From positions 62,001-126,000 of the forward strand of contig NZ_JAGHRC010000001.1 in assembly GCF_017743975.1 (NCBI RefSeq): DNA of 64,000 nt, given 5' to 3'. The translations under genes and the position numbers were made by a program. The notes below the pieces were generated by a model. The model did no database searches. It worked only from the letters and a program-made list of their open reading frames with translations, and had not been told where the DNA came from. Of this stretch, positions 18,151 to 27,389 are shown piece after piece. Each line of letters begins with the position of its first letter. The first letter of the stretch is position 1. The stretch comes from Ruegeria sp. R14_0. Lineage in GTDB: Bacteria; Pseudomonadota; Alphaproteobacteria; Rhodobacterales; Rhodobacteraceae.

Positions 18151-18435
18151 ATGATCCGTTCAGAACTGATTCAGAAAATTGCCGATGAAAACCCGCATCT
18201 CTATCAGCGTGACGTCGAACGGATCGTAAATACCGTGTTCGAAGAAGTGACGGATGCCATGGCCCGCGGTGACCGGGTTGAGTTGCGCGGTTTTGGCGCG
18301 TTCTCGGTCAAACAGCGGGATGCGCGCGTTGGTCGCAACCCCAGAACCGGCGAAACCGTACAGGTCGAAGAAAAATGTGTACCATTCTTCAAGACTGGCA
18401 AGTTGCTAAGGGATCGATTGAACGGTAAAGCCTGA
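18151..18435 (+). CDS. ihfB: Integration host factor subunit beta
   Basis: DNA-bending nucleoid protein; pairs with IhfA. 94 residues from the ATG at 18151, with GGGAGGG 8 nt upstream; an ATG at 18118 would add 11 unconserved residues. The family core is seen: [17 protein letters not shown], the beta-arm region [20 protein letters not shown] containing the conserved Pro that intercalates DNA, and the C-terminal [15 protein letters not shown]. It follows rpsA, as usual in alphaproteobacteria, and is closely followed by lapA (4 nt), trpF and others, suggesting cotranscription. Confidence 0.97.
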   Translation: MIRSELIQKIADENPHLYQRDVERIVNTVFEEVTDAMARGDRVELRGFGAFSVKQRDARVGRNPRTGETVQVEEKCVPFFKTGKLLRDRLNGKA

Positions 18436-18439
18436 CACT

Positions 18440-18793
18440 ATGATGCGCTACCTTCGATATGCTTTTCTGGCGATCCTCGGGATCGTCCTTGTGTCCGTCT
18501 CGCTGGCCAATCGCCAGATGGTCGAACTCAAGCTGATGCCGGATGCTTTGGCTGAATTGCTGGGCTTCAACCTTTCGACTAATCTGCCGTTGTTCATTGT
18601 CGTTCTGGGCGGTGTCGTGGCCGGTTTGATCATCGGATTCCTGTGGGAATGGCTGCGCGAGCATAAGCATCGCCGCGATGCCTCTGTCAAAACCGGCGAG
18701 GTGCGCAAGCTTGAGCGTGAGGTCAAGAAGCTCAAAAAGAAGCAGAACGAAGGTAAGGACGACGTGCTGGCTCTGCTGGACGAAGCCAGCTAA
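18440..18793 (+). CDS. LapA-domain membrane protein (lipopolysaccharide assembly protein A family)
   Basis: 117 residues with two transmembrane helices, about 5-24 and 47-69 (LPLFIVVLGGVVAGLIIGFLW), then a charged cytosolic coiled coil (KTGEVRKLEREVKKLKKKQ). This is the LapA/DUF1049 layout; E. coli LapA works with LapB in tuning LPS synthesis through LpxC turnover. No lapB-like gene is adjacent. It starts 4 nt after ihfB and ends 9 nt before trpF, so it is probably cotranscribed with both. Confidence 0.85.
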   Translation: MMRYLRYAFLAILGIVLVSVSLANRQMVELKLMPDALAELLGFNLSTNLPLFIVVLGGVVAGLIIGFLWEWLREHKHRRDASVKTGEVRKLEREVKKLKKKQNEGKDDVLALLDEAS

Positions 18794-18802
18794 AGCACTC
18801 CA

Positions 18803-19444
18803 ATGTCAGACATCGCTGTAAAAATCTGCGGGTTGACTGCGCCCGATCATGTGCGCGCTGCGGCCGAGGCCGGGGCGCGGTATGTTGGGTTCGTGTTCTT
18901 TCCGAAATCACCCCGCCATCTTGAACTGGACAAGGCCGCTGAACTGGCCCAACTGGTCCCTGCTGGGGTGGCCAAGGTGGCACTGACGGTTAATGCATCG
19001 GATGAGGATCTGGACCGCATCGTGGCCGAGGTACCCTTGGACATGCTTCAATTGCACGGCAAGGAAACGCCCGAGCGGGTGTCCGAGGTTCGTGGCAAGT
19101 TCGGTCTGCCGGTTATGAAGGCGATTGGCGTTGCCGAGGAAGAAGACCTCAGCGCAATTGATCTATATTCCGAAGTGGCCGATCAGCTGTTGATCGACGC
19201 CAAACCACCGCGGACATCCGAGCTGCCGGGCGGCAATGGGCTGGCCTTTGATTGGAGGCTTCTGGCTGGTCGTAAGTACTGGCAAAAACCATGGATGCTG
19301 GCCGGGGGGCTGACGCCTGAAAACGTTGCCGAGGCGATCCGCATGACCGGTGCGAGGCAGGTTGATGTGTCTTCAGGCGTGGAAAGCGCGCCGGGGATTA
19401 AAGATCCTATGAAGATTTCTGAATTTATCCAAGCGGCCTGTTGA
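18803..19444 (+). CDS. trpF: Phosphoribosylanthranilate isomerase
   Basis: Third step of tryptophan synthesis, an Amadori rearrangement on a TIM barrel. 213 residues, with KICGLT (catalytic Cys) at residues 7-12, [10 protein letters not shown] near residue 30, the catalytic Asp in LLIDAK near residue 131, [10 protein letters not shown] near residue 168 and the phosphate-binding DVSSGVE near residue 190. It lies in a run ihfB-lapA-trpF-unknown-trpB; trpA is 8 kb away on the other strand. Confidence 0.96.
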   Translation: MSDIAVKICGLTAPDHVRAAAEAGARYVGFVFFPKSPRHLELDKAAELAQLVPAGVAKVALTVNASDEDLDRIVAEVPLDMLQLHGKETPERVSEVRGKFGLPVMKAIGVAEEEDLSAIDLYSEVADQLLIDAKPPRTSELPGGNGLAFDWRLLAGRKYWQKPWMLAGGLTPENVAEAIRMTGARQVDVSSGVESAPGIKDPMKISEFIQAAC

Positions 19445-19490
19445 TCTATCCAAAGCTTTCCCCCGTATATAACCGTGGGGAGGATAGGAG

Positions 19491-19826
19491 ATGCTCGCAG
19501 CGATTGGCGGAGTTTCCCTAAAAAACTGGTTCTACGCGCCGGAGTTTGTCTGGCGTGCTGGACGGGCGTTGCAGCAGGCGCAAGGCGATCCGCTGTGCCT
19601 TCACGCCCAGTTGTTTACGCATGAGGGGCGTTACTTTTCACTCAGCGTCTGGCAGAACGCCGAGGCGATGCTGACCTTTGCGCACTCTGGTGCGCATCGG
19701 CGTGCGATGGCGGTCGCGGCGAAGTTGTCGATCAGCCATGAGTTCCACCATTTTCCGTGTATTGCCGTGCCGACCGAGGAACAGGCATTGCGGATTTGGA
19801 AGCAACGGTATCACGCTGCGAATTGA
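19491..19826 (+). CDS. Small protein of unknown function between trpF and trpB
   Basis: 111 residues with no signal peptide. The sequence has several aromatic strands (YFSLSVWQNAEAMLTFAHSGAHRRAM) and a His/Phe-rich segment (SHEFHHFPCIAVP). The pattern strand - SVWQNAEAM - helix - GAHRRAM resembles dimeric alpha/beta-barrel proteins such as DUF3291 or spheroidene-monooxygenase-like folds, where a Trp and a His lie near the ligand pocket. I cannot place it firmly. The ribosome site is excellent (GGAGGATAGGAG before the ATG), so it is surely translated. It sits between two tryptophan genes in the same direction, but a role in that pathway is unproven. Confidence 0.65.
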   Translation: MLAAIGGVSLKNWFYAPEFVWRAGRALQQAQGDPLCLHAQLFTHEGRYFSLSVWQNAEAMLTFAHSGAHRRAMAVAAKLSISHEFHHFPCIAVPTEEQALRIWKQRYHAAN

Positions 19827-19894
19827 TGCGTTTTGCCCATGGCAAATCCTGCCGCCACCTCCTATGAACAACGGGTACGACGAGGGAGACACCC

Positions 19895-21142
19895 ATGGCC
19901 AACGATCTTTTCAATTCCTTCATGTCCGGCCCTGACGAGCAGGGGCGTTTCGGCATCTTTGGTGGGCGCTTTGTCAGCGAAACGCTGATGCCGCTGATCC
20001 TGTCGCTGGAAGAGGAATACAACAAAGCCAAGGATGATCCGACCTTTTGGGCCGAGATGGATGATCTGTGGGCCAACTATGTGGGTCGCCCCTCGCCGCT
20101 GTATTATGCAGAACGCCTGACCGAGCATTTGGGCGGTGCGAAGATTTACCTCAAGCGGGACGAACTGAACCACACCGGCGCGCACAAGATCAACAACGTG
20201 CTGGGCCAGATCATTCTGGCGCGCCGCATGGGCAAGACCCGGATCATCGCAGAAACCGGGGCAGGGCAGCATGGCGTAGCCACTGCCACCGTCTGCGCCA
20301 AGTTCGGCCTGAAATGCATCGTCTACATGGGCGCGCATGACGTCCAGCGTCAGGCGCCAAACGTATTCCGTATGCGTCTGCTGGGTGCCGAAGTTATCCC
20401 GGTAACCTCAGGCCGTGGCACTTTGAAAGACGCGATGAACGACGCGCTGCGCGACTGGGTGACAAATGTGCGCGACACGTTTTACTGCATTGGCACCGTG
20501 GCCGGTCCGCACCCGTACCCGGCGATGGTGCGCGACTTCCAGTCGATCATCGGCAAGGAAGCCAAAGAGCAGATGATGAAGGCCGAGGGCCGCTTGCCCG
20601 ACACGATCATCGCCGCCATCGGTGGTGGCTCGAACGCGATGGGCCTGTTCTATCCGTTCCTCGACGACAAAGATGTCAACATCATCGGCGTTGAGGCCGG
20701 TGGCAAGGGCGTGAACGAAAAGATGGAGCATTGTGCCTCGCTGACCGGTGGTCGTCCGGGCGTGCTGCACGGAAACCGTACTTACCTGCTGCAGGATGAT
20801 GACGGTCAGATCCTTGAAGGGTATTCGATTTCGGCCGGTCTGGATTATCCCGGTATCGGCCCCGAGCATTCGTGGCTGAACGACATTGGCCGCGCGAATT
20901 ATGTCTCGATCACCGATAAAGAGGCGCTGGAAGCCTTCCAACTGTGCTGCGCGACCGAGGGTATCATCCCGGCGCTGGAGCCCAGCCACGCGCTGGCGCA
21001 TGTGATGAAAATCGCGCCTGACCTGCCGAAGGATCACCTGATTTGCATGAACATGTGTGGTCGCGGCGACAAGGACGTTCAGACCGTGGCGAAGTATCTG
21101 AACTTCGACATGTCCGATACCGAGGGCCGCACCGCCGACTAA
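19895..21142 (+). CDS. trpB: Tryptophan synthase beta chain
   Basis: PLP enzyme that condenses indole with serine. 415 residues; Lys98 in HTGAHKINN carries the [20 protein letters not shown] follows near residue 122, and the phosphate-binding [10 protein letters not shown] lies near residue 243. It begins [20 protein letters not shown] after a GGGAGA ribosome site. It ends at a GC-rich hairpin. Its partner trpA lies on the opposite strand at about 29 kb rather than next to it, so the two subunits are made from separate transcripts. Confidence 0.98.
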   Translation: MANDLFNSFMSGPDEQGRFGIFGGRFVSETLMPLILSLEEEYNKAKDDPTFWAEMDDLWANYVGRPSPLYYAERLTEHLGGAKIYLKRDELNHTGAHKINNVLGQIILARRMGKTRIIAETGAGQHGVATATVCAKFGLKCIVYMGAHDVQRQAPNVFRMRLLGAEVIPVTSGRGTLKDAMNDALRDWVTNVRDTFYCIGTVAGPHPYPAMVRDFQSIIGKEAKEQMMKAEGRLPDTIIAAIGGGSNAMGLFYPFLDDKDVNIIGVEAGGKGVNEKMEHCASLTGGRPGVLHGNRTYLLQDDDGQILEGYSISAGLDYPGIGPEHSWLNDIGRANYVSITDKEALEAFQLCCATEGIIPALEPSHALAHVMKIAPDLPKDHLICMNMCGRGDKDVQTVAKYLNFDMSDTEGRTAD

Positions 21143-21149
21143 GGCCTGG

Positions 21150-21170
21150 CCCGGGGCTTTGCGCCCCGGG
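21150..21170 (+). terminator. Hairpin after trpB, weak terminator
   Basis: CCCGGGGC pairs perfectly with GCCCCGGG across a TTTGC loop, followed by TATTTC, which is a poor T tract. The GGGGC-loop-GCCCCGGGTATTT layout recalls the larger palindromic element after lldD (27506-27626), so it may be a degenerate member of the same family. Confidence 0.5.
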
Positions 21171-21193
21171 TATTTCATGCCAACCTGCGTGGC

Positions 21194-21817
21194 ATGCAGA
21201 ACGTCTCCGGTTCAGAAAAGCTCGACCAGAAATACGATGCCGCTGCTCCCGGCTGGGCGGACAAAATGCGCCTGTTGGGCTATTTCGACGCGTATTTGGG
21301 ATTCCTTTCGATCGGGTCGCCACGGGATCTGGGACAGAACGCGCTGGACGCAGGGTGCGGCACCGGTGCCTTTGCCGAAGCCCGCGCGGTAATACAACCG
21401 CAGGGTCAAGTCACCTTGTTGGAACCGTCCGGGAAAATGCTTGCACAGGCAGAGCACGCTTTGGCCAGGAAGGGCGTTACCGCAACTGCGGTGCAATCGC
21501 GCCTCGAGGAGTTTCGACCGGCCCAGCTGAAAGACTGTATTCTGGCGGCCCATGTCCTTGAACATTGCGAAAACCCGACCGAGGCATTGCGGCACCTGCG
21601 GGCGTTGGCCGCGCCCGCGGCAAGGCTATGGTTGGTCGTCAGCAAACCGCATTGGTGCAACGCGATTATCTGGTTTCAATGGCGCCACCGGTCCTACAGG
21701 CCGCGGCAGGTGGCCGAGATGCTGGGCAACGCGGGATGGGAACTAGAGGCGGAGCACAGTTTCCCAACCGGTCCGCCTTCGCGCACATCGCGCGGCTATC
21801 TCGCGCGCGCTGTGTGA
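21194..21817 (+). CDS. Class I SAM-dependent methyltransferase
   Basis: 207 residues. The SAM-binding motif I is LDAGCGTGAFAEA near residue 52, followed by VTLLEPSGKML (acidic residue for the ribose) near residue 74 and the post-motif LAAHVLEHCENP near residue 117, all typical of methyltransferase type 11/12 domains. The C-terminus has basic and aromatic residues (WFQWRHRSYRPRQVAEML) that resemble the tail of ubiquinone-biosynthesis-like methyltransferases. The substrate cannot be told. It is 24 nt downstream of the trpB hairpin and convergent with the next gene. Confidence 0.85.
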   Translation: MQNVSGSEKLDQKYDAAAPGWADKMRLLGYFDAYLGFLSIGSPRDLGQNALDAGCGTGAFAEARAVIQPQGQVTLLEPSGKMLAQAEHALARKGVTATAVQSRLEEFRPAQLKDCILAAHVLEHCENPTEALRHLRALAAPAARLWLVVSKPHWCNAIIWFQWRHRSYRPRQVAEMLGNAGWELEAEHSFPTGPPSRTSRGYLARAV

Positions 21818-21841
21818 TCATCGATCTGACCTTGGGATCAA

Positions 21842-22162
21842 TCAGCTCTGGTGCAGAACGGTTTCGAACCCCTCGAACTGAGGTGGTCCCATCAGGGCAT
21901 ACTGGGTCTTGCTGTTGCCCGCATTCTTGTGCACATCACGGAACTGTTCCGATTTGGTCCAGGCTTCGAAATCGCTGCGACTGTCCCAGATGACGTGACT
22001 GGAATAAAGACGATAGTCCTCGCCTTCGGGGCCTTTCAGCAAACGGAACTCTTGAAAGCCCGGCAGTTCCTTTAGACGGCTTTCGCGGTCTTTCCATACG
22101 GTTTCGAAATCGGCTTCACTGCCCAGACGGACCTTAAAGCGGTTCATGGCGATAAAGCTCAT
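21842..22162 (-). CDS. Antibiotic-biosynthesis-monooxygenase-domain protein, heme-degrading (IsdG/HmoA-like)
   Basis: 106 residues forming one ferredoxin-like ABM domain. The start reads FIAMNRFKVRLGSEADFE, followed by the PGFQEFRLLKG strand and DFEAWTKSEQFRDVH. An Asn (NRF), a Trp (EAW) and a His (DVHK) occupy the places of the catalytic Asn-Trp-His triad of IsdG-type heme monooxygenases, so a role in heme degradation or handling is likely; other ABM proteins act on quinones, so this is not certain. A GAGGTAGG lies just before the ATG. It is monocistronic, convergent with the methyltransferase gene. No heme-uptake gene is nearby. Confidence 0.75.
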   Translation of the reverse strand: MSFIAMNRFKVRLGSEADFETVWKDRESRLKELPGFQEFRLLKGPEGEDYRLYSSHVIWDSRSDFEAWTKSEQFRDVHKNAGNSKTQYALMGPPQFEGFETVLHQS

Positions 22163-22247
22163 AGCCTACCTCGTTTGTTGACGGTTGCACGCTTGCTAAA
22201 CTGAGTGTTGGCTGGCGGGTTTCTTTGATGCGTTTTTGACGAAAAGG

Positions 22248-22625
22248 TCAATCAGGTTCAGCGGCATTTGCCCGCAGAATACCAATCGGCACGATGTCCA
22301 GCGCTTGCTGATGCGTAGCTTCAAGATACACCTTGGGCGCGCAGCCCTCGTCATGGGCCTGCAGAAAGCGCCCCGCGCACAGACACCATTGGTCGCCGGG
22401 TTTGAGGCCGGGAAAGTTGAACTCGGGGCGCGGGGTGCTCAGATCATTTCCGACATATTTTGAATAGGCCAGAAACTCTGCCGTCATCACCGCGCAGACC
22501 GTGTGGCTGCCCTGATCTTCGGCGCAGGTGTTGCAGGCCCCATCCCTGAAGAACCCGGTCAACGGATCACGGGAACAGGGGGCAAGCACGCCTCCCAGCA
22601 CGTTGACGCTATCCAGTTTTTGCAT
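22248..22625 (-). CDS. DUF2237 family protein
   Basis: 125 residues of a small cysteine-containing family of unknown function. It begins MQKLDSVNVLGGVLAPCSRD; recognisable blocks are LTGFFRDGACNTCAEDQGSH (CNT and Asp-Gln-Gly-Ser-His), FLAYSKYVGNDLSTP and GDQWCLCAGRF, with paired cysteines that may bind a metal or form disulfides. It follows the serine hydrolase gene by 9 nt with its GAGGTG ribosome site overlapping that gene's end, so the two are translated from one message. No function can be assigned. Confidence 0.85.
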   Translation of the reverse strand: MQKLDSVNVLGGVLAPCSRDPLTGFFRDGACNTCAEDQGSHTVCAVMTAEFLAYSKYVGNDLSTPRPEFNFPGLKPGDQWCLCAGRFLQAHDEGCAPKVYLEATHQQALDIVPIGILRANAAEPD

Positions 22626-22634
22626 GGCCGCACC

Positions 22635-23798
22635 TCACAGGCTTTGGGCGATCTTTCGGAACATCTCTATGTTAGCTTCGTTGACGCCTTTGTCACGAAA
22701 ACTGCGATCTGCACCCGTAGACACGATCAGAACGCCGCGTGGCTGATCAAAATAGATGTATTGTCCATAAACACCACGGGCCAGAAACTCGCCCTCATGT
22801 GCGCCGACGGGAATCCACCACTGGTAGCCATAGCCAATCTTTCCGGTTTCAGTCGGGGCGCTGGGAAAGACCGACTCTGCGATCCATTCTGCAGGGACGA
22901 TCTGCTTGCCGTCATGCACGCCATTTTGCAGAATCATCTGCCCGAACCGGGCAAAGTCGCGCGTCGTAAAGTTCAGCCCGCCCAGAACGAAAGCCACACC
23001 AGCGCCGTCGGTGACATAGTAACCATCGCGCTCAAGACCCAAGGGTTGGATGACTTTTTCGGTCAACAGTTCGGCTATGGGCCGACCCGTAGCACCCCGG
23101 ATCACCATCCCGATGACATGGGTGTCGATCGAGACATATTGCCAAGTGTCGCCCGGTGCTGTGAATGTCTCGTTCAGAGAGGCGGCGAAGTCATCCAACT
23201 CTCCGCCCAAGGCAACGACACGGCCCATGCGGTTAATGTCTGAGTTATAGTCCAGATAGTCTTCGTTGAACGTGACCCCGCTGGCCATGTTCAGCACATT
23301 GCGGATTGTCGCGCCGTCATAGGCGGTGCCCTGCAGTTTAGGGGCGTATTTGGTCACCGGGTCATCCAGCGAGTCGATGGCGCCCTCGGCCATCAGGATC
23401 CCGAACAGGGCGGAAAGATAGCTTTTGGCAACCGACCAGGAAATCCGGCGATCATCCGGAGAGGTTCCCAGATAGTATTCTTCGAACCGGATCTGTCCCT
23501 CCTGCATCACCAGCAAAGAGGTTACGGCGCGGTCTTCAATCCAGCTATCCGTACCTTCGGGCAGATCAAAACCAGAGCCATAGGTCAGCTCATAGGTGGG
23601 TCCATCGCCGCGGGGCAGGCTGACTGTTTTGAAGGCCTGGTCCATATGCGAAAAGTTTTGAACGATCTTTTCCTCGGAAAACAAAGAGTTCACGGCCATA
23701 AGGCGTTGAATCTCTTCGCGCTTCCAAAAGCCCACAACAACCGCTGCCAGCACCAGCATCAAAACGATGCGCAGCACCCATTTCATCAGGGTTCGCAT
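22635..23798 (-). CDS. Serine hydrolase of the beta-lactamase class C family
   Basis: 387 residues. A transmembrane anchor or uncleaved signal occupies about residues 5-25 (MKWVLRIVLMLVLAAVV), placing the enzyme in the periplasm. The SxxK nucleophile motif is SWSVAKSYLSAL near residue 140, a Tyr-x-Ser/Asn like element follows around YVSIDTHV, and the C-terminal GYGYQWWIP is the usual family ending before the KTG-like strand. Family members include esterases, amidases and peptidases; the substrate is unknown. The start has a GGGAGGTG ribosome site. It is followed by DUF2237 in the same operon. Confidence 0.87.
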   Translation of the reverse strand: MRTLMKWVLRIVLMLVLAAVVVGFWKREEIQRLMAVNSLFSEEKIVQNFSHMDQAFKTVSLPRGDGPTYELTYGSGFDLPEGTDSWIEDRAVTSLLVMQEGQIRFEEYYLGTSPDDRRISWSVAKSYLSALFGILMAEGAIDSLDDPVTKYAPKLQGTAYDGATIRNVLNMASGVTFNEDYLDYNSDINRMGRVVALGGELDDFAASLNETFTAPGDTWQYVSIDTHVIGMVIRGATGRPIAELLTEKVIQPLGLERDGYYVTDGAGVAFVLGGLNFTTRDFARFGQMILQNGVHDGKQIVPAEWIAESVFPSAPTETGKIGYGYQWWIPVGAHEGEFLARGVYGQYIYFDQPRGVLIVSTGADRSFRDKGVNEANIEMFRKIAQSL

Positions 23799-23880
23799 GT
23801 GTCACCTCCCGTTTGACTGCCGCATTGGAACGCGGCGGGCCTGTGTTCGCAATTAGGACGTGGCGGCAACTGCAGCGGGT

Positions 23881-24561
23881 CTATTTGAACTTGTCCAGCA
23901 GTTTTTGCATTGCTGTCCTGCTATCGGCTTCGGGGGCCGGCGCAGGTTCGGCGGCCGCTTTCTTGGGCGCGGCGGGGGATTTGGACGACCGCGGCGGTGC
24001 TGTGCGCAGCGCGACCGCGTTCATAAACTTACCGCCGTCTCCATCGGCCAGATACCCGGCACCGTCGGACACACCCCGCAGCACGTCATCCAGCCGGTCC
24101 GCATCCGCCTTTGCAAAGTCACTCAGCACGTAAGGCGAGACCATTTCCTTGCGACCCGGGTGCCCGATCCCCAGCCGGACCCTGTCATAGGCCGGGCTGA
24201 TATGTTCATGGATCGACCTTAGCCCGTTGTGCCCGGCATGTCCGCCGCCCGCTTTGACGCGAACCTTCCCCGGGGCAAGATCCAGTTCGTCATGAAACAC
24301 GGTCACGTCGGTCGAATCGAGCTTGTAGAACCGCATGGCTTCGCCCACGGACTGACCCGAGCGGTTCATGAATGTTTGCGGCTTGACCAAAAGTACCTTT
24401 TCCGAGCCCAGCCGACCTTCGGAAATCTCTGCCTGAAATTTGGATTTCCATGGTCCGAACCCGTGGTCAGCGGCGATCCGATCCAGTGCCATAAACCCGA
24501 TATTGTGCCGGTTCCGGGCGTATTTCTGACCCGGATTCCCCAGTCCGACAAAAAGTTTCAT
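23881..24561 (-). CDS. pth: Peptidyl-tRNA hydrolase
   Basis: Recycles tRNA from drop-off peptidyl-tRNA. 226 residues; the core of about 190 residues is canonical: [19 protein letters not shown] with the catalytic His near residue 20, [13 protein letters not shown] near residue 60, [13 protein letters not shown] near residue 90 and [13 protein letters not shown] near residue 106. The last 35 residues form an Ala/Pro-rich tail ([15 protein letters not shown]) that ends in a short helix, an extension usual in alphaproteobacteria. It is preceded by a GGAG. In many relatives pth follows rplY; here a DUF3604 gene separates them. Confidence 0.97.
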   Translation of the reverse strand: MKLFVGLGNPGQKYARNRHNIGFMALDRIAADHGFGPWKSKFQAEISEGRLGSEKVLLVKPQTFMNRSGQSVGEAMRFYKLDSTDVTVFHDELDLAPGKVRVKAGGGHAGHNGLRSIHEHISPAYDRVRLGIGHPGRKEMVSPYVLSDFAKADADRLDDVLRGVSDGAGYLADGDGGKFMNAVALRTAPPRSSKSPAAPKKAAAEPAPAPEADSRTAMQKLLDKFK

Positions 24562-24651
24562 GGCTCTGCTCCGCGCGTCCTTATTCGCTTTGCTCCCTCA
24601 TGCCCCGAAACGACGCAGAAATCCAGACGGGGCAGAGGCAGAAGGTCGCTC

Positions 24652-26571
24652 TCAGCCCTCGGGTGTGTACCAGATGGGCGACGTATAGGCGCGTTCAGTG
24701 GTGGTCATCGGTACGTCAGCGTCCATCTGGACATTGAAACGCTTGGCTTCATAGGCCGTCCAGCGAGGCGTTGGGATTTCGATGACGCGGACATAGTAGA
24801 ATGCCCGTTGTGACGGATCGAACTCGGGATCCTGCCAATAGGTGATCAGTTCCGGTGCGCCTATCGTGTTGGTCCAAGTGGCGTTTTCCACGTCCACCGT
24901 GTTCCCGACCGCAGGCAACTTGCCGTCCGCTCCGGGTGCGCGTTCTCCGCCCCACGCGACGTCAAAGACTTTCTCTCCGCGCGTGCCGTCTGCGTTCAAC
25001 CACCCTTTGATGACCTGAACGCGGTCGAGGTTGCCACTGTAGGGGTCTTTTAGCGCTGCAATCAGGAAGTTCGGTGCCCCATCACCGGTTCTGGCTGGCA
25101 GGTCAGAACCCATGGGAACGCCTTTTGCGTATCCAAGATCAGCAGGCAGGCGGGACAGCGCATCCTCTTCCGCGAAATCCCAGCCGCCGAAGAACCGCAC
25201 CAGAATCCGGGACCCGGTGGTGCCGTAGACCTCGCGCCGCTCAAGCGCGTCGAAAATCGCCTCGCGTGTGTTTTCCATCGCCCAGACTGCCGCATAGCCG
25301 CCCGAGGCCTGTTTCCAGCCATAGATCGAAAACTCGGGGTCGGGGGCCTCAATCACCAAATGCTCCCAGCGGTTCGGTTCCGGCTCCACCCCGGAGTGCT
25401 TGCCAAAGAAGTTTTCCTCTTCTACCGCAGCCATCCCTGTATGGGCATCGGTGGAGCCAATCTGGCCAACCTTGTATGGGTTGATGCCCAGCTGTTCTTC
25501 CAGCATCAAACCGGTTTTGTAGGCCTCACGGGAATACTCGTATTGTAGCATGTCCTGCGTTTTGGCTTCGGTTCCGTTCAGGTTAGACGCGTCCCATGTG
25601 TCGAAATCGGCGAACTCATCGTCCGGGCTGAGGAACGGGTGCGCCTCGCTGTCGCCTTTGATCTGGGTGGTTTCGATGACCGGCTCGAACCGGGCACGCA
25701 GGCGTGCGTTCTCTTCGGTCAGCGGCGTTCCGTCAAAGTTCGAGACCGAGAACAAACGGCCGTTAGACAGGTTACCGTTATGTGGAATGGCCAGCACGTC
25801 CCCACCTGTCCGATCTTCGTACTCAGCCAGATGCGCCCAGAGATCTTCGGGGTTCTTGCTGTCGAACTGTGAAAACGGAAGCACCTGATTGGCCCTCGCG
25901 GCCCCGTCGCGGAAAATCACGTTGCGGTGGATGTTGTCGCCGCCCTCAGATGTCCACTCATACCCGATCAGAGCTGTAAAAACGCCAGGCTCGTTGTACC
26001 GATCCGCTAGCGTAGTGTAGTCCTGCCAGGCATCTTTAACGGCTTTTGGGTTGTCGATTGGGGGCTCGTCCCCGGACAGCGATGCGACGATTTCCATAGC
26101 GGTGGCAAAGACTGTATCTGTGTCATTGCTGGTCAGAGCGTCGTACCAGGACTTTCCCTGAGGCGTGGACAGGATGTTCTGATCACCACCCAAAAGCTGC
26201 GGCATCAAACCGTACATTTCGGCATGGTCCGAAATCACCAGCCAATCTAGCGGTCGCGCCAGTTTTGCCTGCAAACCGTGCGTCGTCGTAACTTCGTGCC
26301 CCCGCGCGAACCGAAAGGCGTCTTCCTGACTTAGGCGTGTCATCGTTCCTGCATCCACAGAAACGTCCGTATGCAGATGGGTGTCCCCCCACAATGGCCG
26401 CGTCGGGAAGTTTCGCCCCGCGTAGGGAGAGAAATGATCCGAGGTGAACCTGTCAGCGACCTCATCCTTGCTGGGCAGCGTGTCCTGGACCTGAGCGGTG
26501 GAGGTCGTGGCGCAAGTAAAACAGCCAATGACAGAAAGCAAAACGGGCAGGGAATAAACTTGAGATGTCAT
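24652..26571 (-). CDS. Secreted DUF3604 protein (PHP-like metal-dependent hydrolase fold)
   Basis: 639 residues from the ATG at 26571. The N-terminus MTSQVYSLPVLLSVIGCFT is a signal peptide, possibly lipoprotein-like with a Cys near residue 17. The mature protein opens with LWGDTHLHTDVSVDAGTM (HxH metal motif near residue 62) and continues with DWLVISDHAEMYG, YEWTSEG, and AIPHNGNL, the His/Asp pattern of DUF3604, which is related to PHP-domain phosphoesterases. GSTDAHTGMAA is a further conserved block near residue 380. The function of this family is not established; a periplasmic phosphoesterase or hydrolase is the natural guess. It lies between rplY and pth on the same strand and has a strong palindrome upstream. 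Confidence 0.82.
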   Translation of the reverse strand: MTSQVYSLPVLLSVIGCFTCATTSTAQVQDTLPSKDEVADRFTSDHFSPYAGRNFPTRPLWGDTHLHTDVSVDAGTMTRLSQEDAFRFARGHEVTTTHGLQAKLARPLDWLVISDHAEMYGLMPQLLGGDQNILSTPQGKSWYDALTSNDTDTVFATAMEIVASLSGDEPPIDNPKAVKDAWQDYTTLADRYNEPGVFTALIGYEWTSEGGDNIHRNVIFRDGAARANQVLPFSQFDSKNPEDLWAHLAEYEDRTGGDVLAIPHNGNLSNGRLFSVSNFDGTPLTEENARLRARFEPVIETTQIKGDSEAHPFLSPDDEFADFDTWDASNLNGTEAKTQDMLQYEYSREAYKTGLMLEEQLGINPYKVGQIGSTDAHTGMAAVEEENFFGKHSGVEPEPNRWEHLVIEAPDPEFSIYGWKQASGGYAAVWAMENTREAIFDALERREVYGTTGSRILVRFFGGWDFAEEDALSRLPADLGYAKGVPMGSDLPARTGDGAPNFLIAALKDPYSGNLDRVQVIKGWLNADGTRGEKVFDVAWGGERAPGADGKLPAVGNTVDVENATWTNTIGAPELITYWQDPEFDPSQRAFYYVRVIEIPTPRWTAYEAKRFNVQMDADVPMTTTERAYTSPIWYTPEG

Positions 26572-26656
26572 GATCGGAGGCTCCACAGAAATATTCGATG
26601 GGCGGAGGGTTCAAAGATCGAACCGCTGATGCAGAGCCTAACATGGATGGCAGTCA

Positions 26657-26676
26657 AATGCGAAAATTCGCATTTT
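26657..26676. promoter_or_regulatory. 20-bp palindrome upstream of the DUF3604 gene
   Basis: AAATGCGAA, an AA centre and TTCGCATTT make a 9-bp perfect inverted repeat. On the DUF3604 strand it ends directly at a TTGACT (a possible -35), about 90 nt before the start codon. The symmetric, A/T-flanked form suits an operator for a dimeric regulator of the Lrp/AsnC or GntR type. Because a T run follows it on the plus strand, a weak terminator hairpin is the alternative reading. Confidence 0.4.
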
Positions 26677-26679
26677 TCA

Positions 26680-26706
26680 ATAAAAACGGGGCCCCAGAGG
26701 ACCCCG
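26680..26706 (-). terminator. Intrinsic terminator of rplY
   Basis: On the minus strand CGGGGTCC pairs with GGGGCCCCG around a TCTG loop (8 bp with one G-U) and is followed by TTTTTATTG. It starts about 30 nt after the rplY stop, so rplY and the DUF3604 gene are separately transcribed. Confidence 0.9.
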
Positions 26707-26735
26707 CTTCGCGTTCAGAACAGTAAGGACTGAAC

Positions 26736-27389
26736 TTATTCTTCAGCTTCCTGACCAACGACTTCTACTTCGTCAGCGGCCACTTCTTCGCCTTCTTCCT
26801 CATCGTCGTCGGTCGACAGGCCTGTCGGTGCCGAGATGTTGGCGATCACGAAGTCACGGTCGATGGTCGGCTTGGTGCCTGCGGGCAGGTCAACCGAGGA
26901 AATGGTGACAACGTCGTTGATGTTCAGGCCGGCCACATCAACGGTGATCTTCTCAGGAATGTCGCCTGCGGTACACATCAGTTCGACTTCCGGGCGAACA
27001 ACGGTTAGAACGCCACCCTTTTTAATGCCGGGTGCTTCTTCTTCGTTGATGAACTCAACGGGAATGAACAGCGCGATCTTGGTGGTCCGACGCAGGCGCA
27101 TCAGGTCCAGGTGGGTGGGCAGGTCTTTGACAACGTCACGCTGAACGTCACGGCAGATGACGCGAACGTCTTCGTGGCCTTCAACCTTCAGGTTCCACAG
27201 GGTCGACTTGAACCGGCCTGCTTTCAGGCGCTTGAACAGGACGTTGAACGGGATGTTGATCGGCAGCGGCTCTTTATCGCCACCAAAAACTATGCCCGGA
27301 ACCATGCCGTCGCGGCGTGCTTGACGAGCGGCGCCCTTGCCTGTCCCCGTCCGTTCCAGAGCTACGAGATCAGGAATCTCACCAGCCAT
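26736..27389 (-). CDS. rplY: 50S ribosomal protein L25/general stress protein Ctc
   Basis: Binds 5S rRNA. 217 residues from the ATG at 27389, the two-domain CTC type: the N-terminal L25 domain contains [19 protein letters not shown], and the C-terminal beta domain has [18 protein letters not shown] and [16 protein letters not shown] very acidic tail of about 25 residues ([14 protein letters not shown]) ends the protein, as in many alphaproteobacteria. An in-frame ATG at 27569 would add 60 unconserved residues and is rejected. It has its own terminator. Confidence 0.96.
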   Translation of the reverse strand: MAGEIPDLVALERTGTGKGAARQARRDGMVPGIVFGGDKEPLPINIPFNVLFKRLKAGRFKSTLWNLKVEGHEDVRVICRDVQRDVVKDLPTHLDLMRLRRTTKIALFIPVEFINEEEAPGIKKGGVLTVVRPEVELMCTAGDIPEKITVDVAGLNINDVVTISSVDLPAGTKPTIDRDFVIANISAPTGLSTDDDEEEGEEVAADEVEVVGQEAEE

